Shown here: one piece after another, positions 24,209-36,775 of the stretch
Numbering within the stretch: position 1 is the first letter of the stretch
Layout: each line of letters begins with the position of its first letter
Origin: Tolypeutes matacus
Lineage: Eukaryota > Chordata > Mammalia > Cingulata > Chlamyphoridae
Assembly (NCBI GenBank): GCA_026826555.1
Contig: JAKSZT010038599.1
Location: forward strand, 5,774,252 to 5,838,251
Length of the DNA: 64,000 nt
Direction: 5' to 3'
The notes under the pieces: generated by a model
What the model was told of the DNA's origin: nothing
Database searches by the model: none
Seen by the model: only the letters and a program-made list of their open reading frames with translations
Program-made: the position numbers and the translations under genes

Positions 24209-24968
24209 ATTTTTTTTATTTATTTTTTATTAGAGAAGATGTTGGTTTATGGAAAATTTATGCAGAAAATACACAGCTCTCATATACCCCACCTCATGTG
24301 GTTATCCCCATTATTAGCACTTTGTATTAGTGGGGTACCTTTGTTATAATTGATGAAGCAGTATTAATATAATTTTACTATCTATAGAACAGAGTGTACA
24401 TTAATGCTCACTATGCTGTAGAGCCCTATGATGTTGCTTTTAATTTTGTTTCTAACAACATGTAAAAAATTTACAATTTTCCCCTTTTAACCACATTCAA
24501 ATATATGATTCAGTGCTATTATCCATTACTGAATCCTTTCCATCAACCCAAACAGAAACTTTGTACCAATTAAGCATTAACTCTTCATTCCCTACCACAA
24601 ATGTGTTACTGTCATCTGTGTTCTAATTTCTGATCCTATGAATTTGTTTATTCTAATTATTTCATTTCAGTGAGATAGTACATTATTTGGCCTTTTCCAC
24701 CTGGCTTATATTATGCAAGATAATGTCTTCAGGGTTCATTCATATTATTGCATTTATTTAGAATTTCATGCTTTTGTGGTCGAAAAACATTCCATTGTAT
24801 GTATATACCATATATTTTTTATTCATAAAGTTTTTTTATGGAAACTTGCACCACTTCTATCTTTTGGCAATTGGGAATAATGCTGCTATGAACATGGATG
24901 TGCAAATATCTGCTTGAGTACTTGTTTTCAATTCTTTTAAGTTTATACCCAGAAGGGGGATTGTCTGG
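24209..24968 (-). other. 3' UTR/3' end of the antisense L1, outer piece
   Basis: Old-L1 3' end on the minus strand, with landmarks 'gttttcaattcttttaagtt' near the LTR edge and 'cattccattgtatgtatata' (compare the 'tatatacatacaatggaata' block of the sense L1 at 12028-12047). The T tract 24209-24232 is the antisense poly(A). Confidence 0.7.
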
Positions 24969-25457
24969 TGTATTATATTGCCAAAGAGCTGCCAATGCAA
25001 AGTACCAGAATAATGGGAAATTTATTAGTATAAAAGGCTACAGTTATGAGGCCATGAAAGGTACAAATCAAGGAACCACCAGAGATGCTTTCTCACCAAA
25101 GTGATCTACTGGTAATCCTGGTATCCAGTCATTTGTGGTAAAGCCAGATGGCAGCTGATCTCTGCTGGGGTCCCTGCCTTCCCCTCCAGAATCTACCATC
25201 TCCCAGAGCTCAGCTGTGGGCAACCAGGCATAGGGCTTTTCTCTTTCTGGGTCTCCTTTCTCAGTCTCTCAGAACTTCCCTGCCTTTCTGTAATCCTTTC
25301 TCTCTCTAATTTATCCTTTCTTTCACATGGCAGGATAAAAAACAACAGCTTCCTTTTTCCTGTGTGTCACTATCTGCATGTGTCTCCATTCATATCAGAC
25401 ACAGATAGAGAGCAGAGGCCCAAGCTGGCTCATTCCTCACTGAAGTATTCCAATCAA
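24969..25457 (-). mobile_element. LTR, family B variant, antisense, part 1
   Basis: Minus-strand 3' portion of an LTR, with plus-strand left end TGTATTATATTGCC at 24969, that continues after the L1 insertion at 27640-27774. Its body matches the antisense LTR 17901-18530 ('ccaccagagatgctttctca' here against 'catcagagatgctttctca' there). Open frame 24898-25104 is incidental. Confidence 0.75.
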
Positions 25458-25466
25458 AAGCTCTAA
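25458..25466. repeat. TSD of L1 insertion, left (AAGCTCTAA)
   Basis: AAGCTCTAA, repeated as AAGCCCTAA at 27631-27639 (8 of 9). Confidence 0.65.
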
Positions 25467-27630
25467 ACATTGGAATTGTTCTAATGATCTGACATTGATG
25501 GATACAGGCCATTAAAACATTTTTCAAAACCTAAAAACGTATAGGGTGCAAAATGTAATCCATAATGCAAAACATTGACTGTAGTTAGAAGCAATGCTTT
25601 AATATTTGTTCATTGGGGAGTGGATGTTGCTCAGTGGTTGTGCCTGCTTCCCATGTACTAGGTCCTGGGTACAATCCCAGGTACTTGTAAAAAATATTGT
25701 TCATCAATTGTAGCAAATGTACCATAACCATGTAAGATGTTGTCAATAGGGGAAAATGTGAGAAGGGGGTGGGGTGGCATATAGGGGAACCACCTATATT
25801 TTCTATGTGACTTTTCTGTAACCTAAAGTTTCTTTGAAAATAAAGCATGAAAAAATAAGACCCTGGGGGAACATACAGAAGAAATTGTCACTACACATAA
25901 AAGATAACATATATTATGGTGATGATGAAAAACAATGAAAATTAGTTTTTTATTTTTTTATTTTTGCATTTTATTTTTTATTATTTTTATTAGTTCATTT
26001 TTTTGGCTTTGTTTTTGGGGAGGTTTTGGATTACAGAAGGGTTGCAACTGTGGCAGGGGAGAATCACTGGTGTTGGGTGTCATGATGGGGGACGTGTGGA
26101 GAGGGGTGCACCTGGGGCATGCCTTTATGTAATGTGAATATGTTCAAGTGGTCATGAGGTGTTGTCTCAGTGGGTGGAGACCCATAGAATAACTGAAAGA
26201 AAACTGAATTCCCATCCTGGGAATTCCTGCTACATTCTCTAATAGAGTGGCAAGAATCCCTAGAGTACATGGACAGTGCCTAGCAAAGGAGGACATACCA
26301 ATATGGTAGGCCCTAGATATAGATGCTCGTACTTATGAACCTCATTCTTATGAAACTGAAACTTAGCTTATTATTATATATTGCTTAAAAGTTACCTCCT
26401 GAAAGCCTCCTTGTTGCTTCAATGTGGCTTCTCTCTAAGCCAAACTGAGCATATGAACTCACTACATTCCCCTGGCCTAGGGCATGACTCCTAGGGATGA
26501 GCCTTCCTCATACCGAGGGATTACCAAGCGCCAACTAGTGATGCATTTGGAAAAAGACCTTGACCAAAAAGGGGAAATAGTAAACAAAAATGAGTTTTTA
26601 TGGCTGACAGATTTCAAAGTGAGCCGTGAGATCATTCCAGAAGTTACACTTATGCACATCTCAGGAAGATCTCATTGACTGCCACGGTAAATTGTACCTC
26701 AAGCAGGGATGCTCATGAGGCCTCCAGAAATACCTGGAGGCAGACAGTGTAGGCAGAACAATCTCAGAAATTCAGTACTGTATCAGTGTGCCTTAATTTG
26801 GCATAAATGTTCCCCAATGTAACAGAGTGAGACTCATTTATAATTTCCTTATACATGACTCTTCTACCCCTTCTATTTGAACCTATAATTACCATTATAT
26901 CCATTAAATATATGTACCAGAGACTTAAATCTTCTGGGTATTGATATGCTGATTGAGCCCTGAATCTTCACAGAGTTGCAGCTAACATCCACTCTCCAGT
27001 TCATTGGACTTGCCAAGGAAAACTAACAGAAAGATCATGATGGGCAACACCCATCCCAAAGAAACAGAGAGTATCTATAACTGCAAACAAGACAGCCCCA
27101 TCCATCTGCCCCCATGGGATCTAAGTCCCCTCTCAATCAGAAACAGAGTGGGCATCACCATCCTAAAATCCTCAAGATTGAGGAATGCACAAACATAAAG
27201 TAGGATAGAACTATGGACTAAAGTAGACATTATTATTCTTAAAATGGAAGAACTTGTAACACTGATATAAAGGCAGTGACCACCAGAGGTTCTGAGGGGA
27301 GGCAGAGGGAAGAATAGGTATAACATGGGGGCATTTTTGGGACATTGGGATTGTCTTGAATGACATTGCAATGACAGATACAGGCCATTACACATTTTGT
27401 CAAAACCTTTAAAATTGTGCAGTGCAAAGTGTAAACTATAATGTAAACTATTGACCATGGTTAGTAACAATGTATTAATATGTGTTCATCAATTGTAACA
27501 AATGTACCACACTAATGAAAGATGTTAATGAGTAAAATTGGGGAAGGGGGAGGGTTGAAGTATTTTTTCGATTCATCAATTATGTAATCTAAAGCTTTTT
27601 AAAAATAAAATTTTAAAAAGAGGAAAATAT
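25467..27630 (+). mobile_element. L1 3'-end insertion (same subfamily as 10305-15010)
   Basis: About 2.16 kb, 5'-truncated inside the 3' UTR. It starts at the block 'attggaattgttctaatgat' (equivalent to about 12893 in the first copy), passes tail module 1 (about 25520-25850) and the long second UTR half, and ends with tail module 2 and an A-rich end (27600-27630). It lies inside the antisense LTR and has 9-bp flanking duplications with one mismatch, as expected for target-primed reverse transcription. A SINE sits inside it at 25614-25696. Confidence 0.85.
25606..25704 (+). mobile_element. Short tRNA-derived SINE (with TSDs)
   Basis: Body 25614-25696, flanked by TTGTTCAT at 25606-25613 and 25697-25704. 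It has a pol III type A box ('tggatgttgctcagtggttg') and B box ('gggtacaatcccaggtac', tRNA T-loop-like), then a short A-rich tail. It is essentially just the tRNA-like head. This matches the short xenarthran tRNA-SINE type as I recall it. Confidence 0.8.
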
Positions 27631-27639
27631 AAGCCCTAA

Positions 27640-27774
27640 GTCAATCTTATCAAGTAATCTAATCAAAGACAGCTTAACTGAATTTAATGCAATAAAAGGA
27701 TCCTACAACCACAGGAATAGATTAGTTTAAGGACTAAATATTTTGGGGATTCATAAAATAACTTCAAATTGTCA
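27640..27774 (-). mobile_element. LTR, family B variant, antisense, part 2
   Basis: Completes the LTR begun at 24969: 'tcaagtaatctaatcaaaga' and 'ccacaggaatagattagttt' match 18400-18485 of the other variant copy. Right end ...TTCAAATTGTCA at 27774. Flanking host L1 sequence resumes at once. Confidence 0.75.
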
Positions 27775-30110
27775 AACCAGGTCATAAGATAATTCTATAT
27801 TTAACTTTCTGTGAAACTGCCAAACTGTTTTCCACAGTGGTCTGTACCATTTTACATTCCCACCAACAATGAAGAAGTATTCCCATATCTCTGCATCCTC
27901 ATCAACTTGGTCTTTTCTTTTAGTAGTAGCCATTATAGTGGGTGTGAAATGGGATCTCTTGGTTTTTACTTGCATAGCCATAAAGGCTTATTATGTTAAG
28001 TATTTCTTCATGTACTTTCTACCTACTTTTATATCTTCTTTGGAGAAATATTTATTCAAATCTTTTTCCCATTTTTAATTGGGTTGTATTTTTCTTGTTG
28101 AGTTTTATGAGTTTTTAAAAATATTCTGGATATTAAACTGTTATTGGATATGTGGTTTCCAAATATTTCATGCTTTCTATAGGTTGTCTTTTCAATTTCA
28201 TGATGAAGTCCTTTGAAGCCCAAAAGTTTTACTTTTTATGCAGTCTCATTTATTTTATTGTTGTTGCTCATGCTTTTGGTGAAAAGTCTAAGAAGCCATT
28301 GCCTAACACAAGGTCATGAAGATGTTCCCTATGTTTTCTTCTAGGAATTTTATGGTTTTGATTCTTATATTTAGTTCTTTGATCCATTTGGGATTAATTT
28401 TTTATATGATGTGTAGAAGGAGCCCACTTTTAATTTTTTTGCACATGGATATCCAGTTTTATCAGCAACATTTTTTGAAGAGACTCTTATTTGCCCATTC
28501 AGTGGACTGGCACACTCTCAAAAATCAACTGGCCTGGGGAACAGGTATAGCTCAGTGGTTGATCACCTGCTTCTCCTATACAAGGTTCTGGGTTCAATCT
28601 CCAGTACCTCCAAAAAGGAAGAAAAAGGGCAAAGAAAAAAAAATCAGTTGGCCATGATATGAGGGTTTATGAACTCTCACATCATAAATTAAATTCCATT
28701 GGTCTATATATCTGTCTTTGTGCTAGTAACATGCTGTTTGATTAGTGTAGCTGTGTAGTAAGTAATAAAATCAGGAAGTGTGAGTACTTTAATTTTGTTC
28801 TTGTCAAGATGGGTTTGGCTTTTCAGGACCCTTAACCCTTCCAATGTGATGATAGATTGGCTTTTCCACCTCTGCAAAGAATTTTTATTGGGGTTTGTTG
28901 AATTTGTAAATAAGTTTCTTTGGGTAGAATTGACATCTTTACAATATTTAGTCTTCCAATTCATGCACATGGAATGTCCTTCCATTTAAGTCTTATTTGA
29001 TTTCTCTTGGCAATATTTTATAATTTTCCATGTTTAATTCCTTCACATCCTTGAGAAAATTTACTCCTAGATATTTGATTCTTTTAGTTGCTATTTTAAA
29101 TTAACTTTTTTCTAGATTTCTTCCTTAAATGGTTCATCACTTGTATATAGAAACATTACTGATTTTGGGGTGTTCATATCATACCACCAACACTTTGCAG
29201 AACTCATTTATTAGCTTTAGTAACTTTGTTGTAGATTTTTCAAGATTTTCTGTATAAAGTATCATGTCACCTGTAAAAAGGGAAAATTTCACTTCTTCTT
29301 TTCAAATATGGATGCCTTTTATTTCCTTTTCTTGCCAATTGCTCTAGCTAGAACTTCTAGGAAAATGTTGAATGACAGTTATGACAATGGGTACCCTTGT
29401 CTGCTTTCTGATTTTAAAGAGATAGCTTTCCTTTCTTTTCTTTCTTTCCTTTCACCATTGAATATGATATTAAATGTGGGATTTTCATATATGAACTTTA
29501 GCATTTGGAAAATGTTTCTATTTATAGTTTTCTATGTGGTTTTATCCCATAAGGGATACTGGAATTTGTAAAATGCCTATTCTGCATCAAATAATAATCA
29601 TAATATTTTTTACTTTATTCTATAATATTGTATATTACATTAATTGATTTTCTTATGTTGAACTACCCTTGCATACCTGAAATAAATCCCACTTGATCAT
29701 AGTGGTATAATTCTTTTAATGTGCATTTGGAATTCAGATTGCTAATATTTTTGGAAGATATTTGCATCTCTATTCATAATGACTATTATTTAATTTTCCT
29801 GTGGTATCTATGTAGACTTAATATTAGTGTGAGGTGAGGCTTATAGAATCACTAGGAAGTGTTCACTTCTCTACTAATTTTTGGAAGTGTTTGAACAGGA
29901 TTGTTGTTAATTCTTGGAGTATTTGGTAAAATTCACCAGAAAAGCCATTTGCTCCTGGGCTTTTATTTGTTGGGAGGGTTATAAATATTGATTCCTTATT
30001 TTTACTTGTTACTGCTCTGTTGAAATCTTCCATTTCTTCTTGTGTCAGTGTAGGAATGCTTTTTTTTCCCCTAGAATTTTGTCCATTATCTATTTTGTCC
30101 ATAATCTAAG
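27775..30110 (-). pseudogene. L1 ORF2 remnant, reverse transcriptase and C-terminal part (antisense)
   Basis: Minus-strand translation at 30102-29863 gives TLTQEEMEDFNRAV followed by NKSPGANGFSGEFYQ, the conserved entry to the L1 reverse transcriptase (usual form 'KSPGPDGFTAEFYQ'). Further down, 27775-28100 on the plus strand is the reverse complement of the conserved ORF2 C-terminal block ('ccaaactgttttccacagtg', 'cattcccaccaacaatgaag'). Stops are frequent, so it is inactive. A tRNA-SINE interrupts it at 28520-28653. Confidence 0.8.
28520..28653 (+). mobile_element. tRNA-derived SINE in the antisense L1 (with TSDs)
   Basis: Body 28535-28638, flanked by AAAAATCAACTGGCC (28520-28534) and AAAAATCAGTTGGCC (28639-28653), 13 of 15 identical. 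A box 'ggtatagctcagtggttgat', B box 'gggttcaatctccagtac', then an A/G-rich tail. Same short type as 25614-25696. This interrupts L1 ORF2. Confidence 0.85.
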
Positions 30111-31350
30111 TTATCTAATTTGTTGTCCTACAATTTTTCATAGTACCCTGTTATAAAACTTTTTTAAAATTTCTTTGAGGTCAGTAGTGATATCTTGCTT
30201 TTGATTTCTGATTTTAATTATTTCCATCCCCTCACATTCTTCTTTTTCAGTCTAGCTAAAGCTTTGTCAAGTTTATTGATCCTTGCAAAGAACCAGCTTT
30301 TGGTTTTGCTGGTTGTCTCTATTATTCTTTTAATCTCTATTTCATGTATCTCTGCTCTAATCTTTGTTATTTCCTAACTTCTGCTAATTTTTGGTTGGGT
30401 TTGCTTTTCTTTTACTAGATCCTCCAGATGTGAGATTAGGTCTCAGATTTGAGATCTTTCTTTTTCTTTAAAAAATTACTCTCTGATAACAGCATTTGGT
30501 ACATCTCATAAATATTGGTATGTTGCATTTTTATTTTTCATTGCTTCTAGATATTTCCTTATTTCCTTTCTGATTTCTCCTTTGACCATTGGTTGTTTAA
30601 GAATGCATTATTTAATTTCCACATATTTGTGAATTTTCCAGTTCCTCCTGTGTTAATGATTTCTAGCTTCATTTAATTATGTTTGGAGAAGACATATTAT
30701 ATGACTTTAGAATTTTTTAATTTATTGAGACTTGTTTAGTGACCTCACATTTGGTCTATCCTGGAGAATAATCCATGTGCCATAGAGAAGAATATGTATT
30801 ATGCTCTTGTTAGCTAAAGTATTCTACACATGTCTGTTAGGTAAAGTTGATTTATAGCATCATTCAAATGGTCTGTTTTCTTATTGATCTTCTGTCGAGA
30901 TGTTTATCCATAAATTGAAAATAGTGTATTGAAGTCTCCTACTATTAACGATCTATTTCTCCCTTCAACTCTGTTAATATTTGCTTTATATATTTTGGGG
31001 CTCTTCCATTAGGTGCATATAATTTTGTCTTCTCACTGAATTGAATACTTTTTCAGTATATAATAATCTTCTTAGTCCCTCATAACAGCTTATGAGTTAA
31101 AGTCTTTCTTCTGATATTCACTAGCTATTCTATGTCTTTTTTGGTTACTATTTGCATGGTATTTTTTTTTCTATCTTTTCATTTTCAACCTACTATAGCT
31201 TTGGGTTTATATTGAGCTTCTTGTAAATAGCACAGCATATAGTTAGTTCATGTTTTTTTATACATTCTGACAATTTCTGCCTTTTGCCTGGAAAGTTTAA
31301 TCCTTATAAAATCAAAGTAATTACTGATCATTCAAGGCTTTTTCTGTCAT
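30111..31350 (-). pseudogene. L1 ORF2 remnant, endonuclease part (antisense)
   Basis: Minus-strand translation shows the start of the endonuclease (a degenerate 'LSECIKKHELTICC' near 31330-31280; intact L1s have 'LSEWIKKHDPTICC' or similar) and a region around 31010-30880 with VEGEIDR and HLDRRSIRKQT (the stretch around 'GDFNTPLS'). Stops and frameshifts throughout. Confidence 0.65.
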
Positions 31351-31879
31351 TTGGCTGTGACTTTTGTAAGTCTTATACTATTTTTTTCCCTCAGGTCTTC
31401 TATTTATACTTACTTTCATTTGTATTTGATTTTTTTGGATTATACAATTTTTAGTGCCTTCCCATTTCTTTCTGTAAATATTTTCCATATTTATTGTTAC
31501 CATGGAGCTTAATTTTAATATCCTAAATCAATAATAATCACATTTGCTTTGATATCAGTTTAACTTCAATAATGTATACATACACTTTTCTTATACACCT
31601 CCATCCCCCATATTTTAGTTGCTCTTGTTACAGATATCTTTATATATTGTATGTCCAAAGTAATAGAATTATCAGCTTTTTATTATTTGTATTTTAGAAA
31701 CTGTAAGGAGAAAAGGAAGAATTACATACCAAAAAAATATAATAGAATAATACTGGCATTTATAATTAACCATATATTGATCTTTACCAGAGGTCTTTAT
31801 TTCTTTATGCTGCTTCGATCCATTATCTATTAACCTTTACTATCTTTGTGAATAACCCTCTTTAACATGGCTGGTAGGG

Positions 31880-32800
31880 CAGGTCTAACAGTGATGTGAT
31901 TCCTTAGCTTTGTTTATCTGGTAATGTCTTAATCTCTCCCTCATTTTTGAAGGACAGTCTCACCAGATATAAAATTTTTTGTTGGAAATTATTTTCTTTC
32001 AATACTTTAAATATTTCACCCCATTGCCTTCTTACCTTTATGATTTCTGATGAAATATAGGCACATAATTTTATTAGGACACTCTTCACATAACACATTG
32101 CTTTTTTCCTTCAGGTTTCAGAACTCTCTCCTTGTCCTTAGCATTTGACCATTATGTATCTGGGTGTGGTTCTCTCCATGATATCCTGTTTGGGGTTCAC
32201 TGGGATTTTTGAATATATATATATTCATATCTGTCCTTGAATTTAAGAAGTTTTCTGCGATTATTCCTTTGAGTATTCCTTCTCTCCTTTTCTCTTTTCT
32301 CGATTGGTATTCTCATAATGCATATGGTGGCATGTTTCATGATTCCCACAGTTCTTGTAGGCTTTGTTCACATTTTTATTGTTTTCTTTCTGCACCTCAG
32401 CCTGAATTATTTCAATTGTCTTGCCTTTGAGTTCACTGATTCTGTCTTCTATAAGCTCCAGTCTGTTTTTGAAGCCCTTTATGGAATTTTCATTTCAGTT
32501 ATTGTGATCTTCAAAGTAAGGGATTTTTGTTTGGTTCCTATTTATATTTCTGTCACTTTGTTGAGATTCTCAAGTTGTTCATTAATTGTTTTCCTAATAT
32601 CCTTTGTTTATTATACTGTATTTTCTTTTATCATCCTGAGCATATTGAGGATTTTTTTAAAGTGTTTTTCTGGTATGTCCAAATTCTGGTCTTCTTTGTT
32701 GATGATTTCTTGGCTTTTGTTTTTCTTTAAATCATATTCCATCATTTCCTGTCTCTTTGTTTGTCTTGTAATTTTTTGCTGCACACTGTATATTTTAATA
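31880..32800 (-). pseudogene. L1 ORF1 remnant (antisense)
   Basis: ORF1p is the L1 RNA-binding chaperone. The minus-strand frame 32098-31904 encodes its C-terminal domain: RRQWGEIFKVLKENN, then QKILYLVRLSFKNEGEIKTL and PDKQS (usual pattern 'ARREWxxIFxxLKEKN...RLSFxxEGxIKxFxDKQ'). Upstream (32400-32300) the degenerate 'EQSLQELWES' matches the end of the coiled coil. Frameshifts and stops make it non-functional. Confidence 0.75.
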
Positions 32801-32849
32801 ATATAATGTGTTAACTCTGGGATTTAGTCCCTGAACTGTCTATTCTTTT

Positions 32850-33430
32850 TATTCACCTACTGAAATGGTGGAGGCTTCCTTGAATGACAGAAGTAAACAA
32901 AAACAAACAAAACAATGCATAAAAAAAAAAACATCTTTCACATTCTTGGCAAATAAGCTCTTGGTTGGCCAATGCTCCTTTCAGCAGAGTCTGTGTCATG
33001 TCCTGGGCTTATGCTTGCTTATGACCTTAGTAATTACCCTATTTAAAGGGATTTAAATACCCTCTCTATTCTTATGAAATAGATTTCTCCCCCTCCTAAA
33101 AGCAGATAATCTTTTGACCCAGTCTGTTTTGACACAATTGTTTCTTACACTGCTTTAGTAGTCTGTAAGCCACTTCTTCTGCAGGGCAAGTTCTGAAAAG
33201 TTGAGCCCCAGAAGAGTTTCCTGGTTCATTCTTTCAAAATTCCACCTGATGGATTTGCACAGACATACAGGCATTCCAGTATGGGTATAAAGCTTATTCT
33301 GCTCCATCTTTAACAGGACCAGGGAACCACAATGGGAATAAGGAAGATGGCTGTGCCAGTTTTTGCTAGTTATTCAGAGATTTTGTGGGGAGCAGCATCC
33401 TTTAGCATCTTATGTCATCATCATTTTGGG
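32850..33430 (-). other. L1 5' UTR region (antisense)
   Basis: Sequence upstream of ORF1 in the same antisense L1, ending at about 33430 ('gatgatgacataagatgcta' at the minus-strand 5' end). The exact start is uncertain and no duplication was found. Confidence 0.5.
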
Positions 33431-33579
33431 CATCTAACTTCTTAATATACATAATGGTCTCTTATTTTAATAATTACTTGAAATTCTAATAAAACATATT
33501 CATTCTTGTTTTATTTCCTCTGCTTCTTGTAGCATTCTTTTTCCAGTCAAATTGCCAATTCCGACTTTGCATTTAGGCC

Positions 33580-33830
33580 TAAACTTACATATCATAACCA
33601 CAAGGAAACTTATCTCTCCTCCAGACTGGGTATCATTTCCATTTGCTTCTCTAACTCTACTTATTTATTAAACATCTTTTCTCATTGAAATTATGCATAT
33701 TTGCCATCCTTCCTAGTCTGTTTAATCCTTGAGGATAAGTATTGTGTCTTGTTCACATTTGTCTCCGTAGGAATCTGTCTCAATGCCTTGTACAAAGTAC
33801 AAATGAACAAGTATTTTTTAGCATGATTAG
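33580..33830 (+). repeat. L2 LINE 3' end fragment
   Basis: 'ccttgaggataagtattgtg' followed by 'tcttgttcacatttgtctcc' and 'caatgccttgtacaaagtac' reproduces the order of the L2 3' end (gaggg/ctgtgtcttgttcatc/cagtgcctggcacatag). Confidence 0.65.
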
Positions 33831-36544
33831 GTGATAAATTCAATATGTATAGTAAGAAATTGAATGTATTCTATACAGTAATAGATTCTAAAATTTTAAC
33901 TTCTACCTGAATTTCATAATAAAATTTTATATGGATTTACCTCCTTAGTTAAACTATGAGATGTTCAAAACAATATTTAAATCTCTGGTTATCATGGGAA
34001 AATGTCACATTTTAATATCACTAGCTAGTATCATTGCTTTTTAAAGTGCGAAAGTACTTATTTATTGAGTGACTGTAACTGACCATAGAAAATATAGTCA
34101 GGATGAAGAGCAAGAGCTGTATAAAGAGACGATTGCCATAAACTATCTTATGTGCTCTGACAGGCATATATTTATGGCACTGTTCAAACCCAGAACAGAA
34201 GAAATTTTCTCAAACTAAGGAAATAATATCTGGTTTAAGACAAATTTCTTAATAAGAATTAGCTATAGCAAAAAGGCAAGGAGTAGAAAATTCTACTTAG
34301 TGCTGTTTAGCTAAGGCAGGGCCTAGATGTGTCAGTGAAATGCAAGCAGGTCTATATAGGAAAATTGAATTGGGATATAGAGAATGACTGAAGATGACAA
34401 CTGATGAGCTGGATGCTAAAAAGCCCCAAATATAAATTTGTGGTATGGACTAAATTGTGATGATTGTCTCTATTTTGATTATGTCAAACTAATTCTACTA
34501 TTTAAACTTGTGTCATTTAAATGTTTTCCTTGGCCTTTGAAGGAAGCATAATTAAACTTAGTTCTATTTTCCTTCAAATTTCTGAGAGTAGTCTCATTTA
34601 TAAAACAGAAAAGAAAAATTAATATGGATTAGACAAAAGTCATTTAATGTGTAATAAAACAATATCAATTACAGAAATTTGTTAATTAAATATTTGAAAT
34701 AGTTCTAAACAGTGGAATTATATTAAATATTTTCTATCAATGTAGCCTAGTTAAACTTTACATGTTAATCATTATGTATACCATTTAATTTTGACTAACA
34801 TTGCTCTGCATATATGTTTTGGATTCTTTTTCTTTATAATTTTGAAGCAATTAACTCACAAGGAAAAATAATTTGCAGGTTTGTGTAATTACCCAAATAT
34901 TAGTCTTCTACACTAGAAAGAAAAGAATAGCAGAACGCTAAGATTTTCTTTCAAAGAGAAAATAAAGAGACAGGAACGTGCACACATTAAGTTCTTTGGT
35001 TTATAATTCCTACAAATCTACTTGAAATAGTACATATAATACATTGTGCTTAATAAAAATGTGGTATAGAAAATTGTTTTTGAGTTCCTGAGACTTTATT
35101 AAGCAAGTGAGAAAACTAATTAGTAGATGGGAAAAAACTGTACTTACAAAAACATAAACCATTGCAGATGATCTACTTTATTTTATTCCTTACTCCCACA
35201 TAAATTTAAATAAAGCAAAGACAAAGAAATGATTTTCCATTCAGCTGTGAAAAACTCTTTGAATTTATATTTGGGACAGCTTTGTTGAAGCTTTCTTTGT
35301 TGATAGAGTTTTATGTAAGTTCTGTTGTGAAGAACATTAGAAAGGTGGATATAAACCTTATTTCTTATATAGGTATTTCATTAATCCTATCTGAAATGGC
35401 ATCAAGTTATTTCTGACAGTCTTACACAGAGGATATAGTATTTTACACATGTATGTTTACATTAGAAAGGGGCTCAATTAAGTGTTTTACATTAATTTTC
35501 ATTGGAATTATATGTATACACAAAATTAAATAATCTTCATTATATATGTTATTTTATTTTCCTTCCAAGTAACAACCCATTGTCTTTATAATTCTGTAGA
35601 CATAAAAATATGAATTCAGTTGACAGCTTATATTTAAGTAGTCAGTATTATTATTACTTTACCCAATAAATAAATAAATAACACCTAGTCTTTACTGAGG
35701 CATTTTCTCTCTTCTATCAATCATTTCTTAAGGAACTTTCTTTTCTGTCTGCCCTTATCTCATATTTTTAATAAACTGCATGATACATCATCTTATTCAT
35801 CCTTGACTGTGAGGTACAATGGTAAATCGGAATTTCCACTGGGGTGTAACAACTTGCTTCTTCAAAAACATGGTAGGATTACCAATGACAACTTTAAAAG
35901 TTTCATAGCTCAAGTTCAACCTGGATAAGCTTGAATGCTTATCTGAAGCTTATTCAAAATTTTTGTAAAAACTGAATTGTAAATGTCAAAAAGCAGACTT
36001 TATCATAAGATTTGCTACACTTTAACTTCTATTCCAATCTAGGAGTTCTAAGGAGATAATTTCTCTTGCAATGTCATTGTGGCTCTTTTTCTAATCTTAA
36101 ATAAGCAGGTGGGAATTTAAAGTTCAGATTATTTAATATCTGTTGTAATTTGATTTAAAATCTAGAGATGGAAAAATTCAGAAATAAAATCTATTCTTAT
36201 TGAATTTCTCAAGCCTAAAATGTATAAAGGTACAGCTGGTCATTCAGTGAGTATATGGAATTCAGGAAGTCTATGTCAATAAGATGTTATCAAGATCTAT
36301 AAATGAATCACTCTTTGAAACTGCATCTATAATCCCCTAGCAACTATCTTACCAGCATGGATATTACCCAAACCTAGAAGGGATATTAAATATCTTAGCA
36401 TATTCAAGAGTCTTGCTGAGAAGTAATGATATAAGTTTAGCACCAATGTTACATTTCTATTATTTTATTCATAAGGCTATATCAAGAATTTTTCTTTTGG
36501 GAGTACTTTCAAATATGTTTAATTAAATGTGTGACATCTTAACA

Positions 36545-36775
36545 TGGTGTCTGAATACATAGCTTGTGGACACATTTCCTGGATTTGAATCTCAAAGCTG
36601 CCTCTTATTTGCTGTCTCATCTTGACACACAGCATAACCTCAGTGCCTCTGATTCCTAATCTGTAAATGCAAATAATAATATTACTTGATTCATTAGCGT
36701 AGGTTACTTTAAGTGATGTGTTAATATCTTAGCATAGTGCCAAGCACAAAATGATAATTAATGTTGTTCTTGTTA
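36545..36775 (+). repeat. MIR SINE
   Basis: Sense MIR order: 'cctggatttgaatctcaaag', then 'cctcagtgcctctgattcct', 'aatctgtaaatgcaaataat' and 'catagtgccaagcacaaaat'. Diverged, as expected for a mammal-wide SINE. Confidence 0.75.

Larger units (their letters stand above)
24209..33430 (-). mobile_element. Near full-length antisense L1, interrupted
   Basis: An L1 read on the minus strand from a 5' UTR (about 33430-32850) through ORF1 (about 32800-31880), a spacer, ORF2 (about 31350 to about 28000) and a 3' UTR ending in a T-rich tract (24209-24232 on the plus strand). After removing the LTR at 24969-27774 and the SINE at 28535-28638 it is about 6.3 kb, i.e. close to a complete L1. L1 sequence runs straight across the LTR: '...tacccagaagggggattg' stops at 24963 and 'ggtcataagataattctata' resumes at 27779. 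Clear target-site duplications were not found. All reading frames are broken. Confidence 0.8.

Noticed and set aside
25614..25696. tRNA-like sequence, possible tRNA gene
   Set aside because: Same reason: flanked by TTGTTCAT duplications and ends in an A-rich tail.
32318..32806. 162-codon hydrophobic plus-strand frame resembling a membrane protein
   Set aside because: It is the antisense of the A-rich L1 ORF1 region. Translating the reverse strand of Lys/Glu-rich codons gives Phe/Leu/Ile-rich frames.
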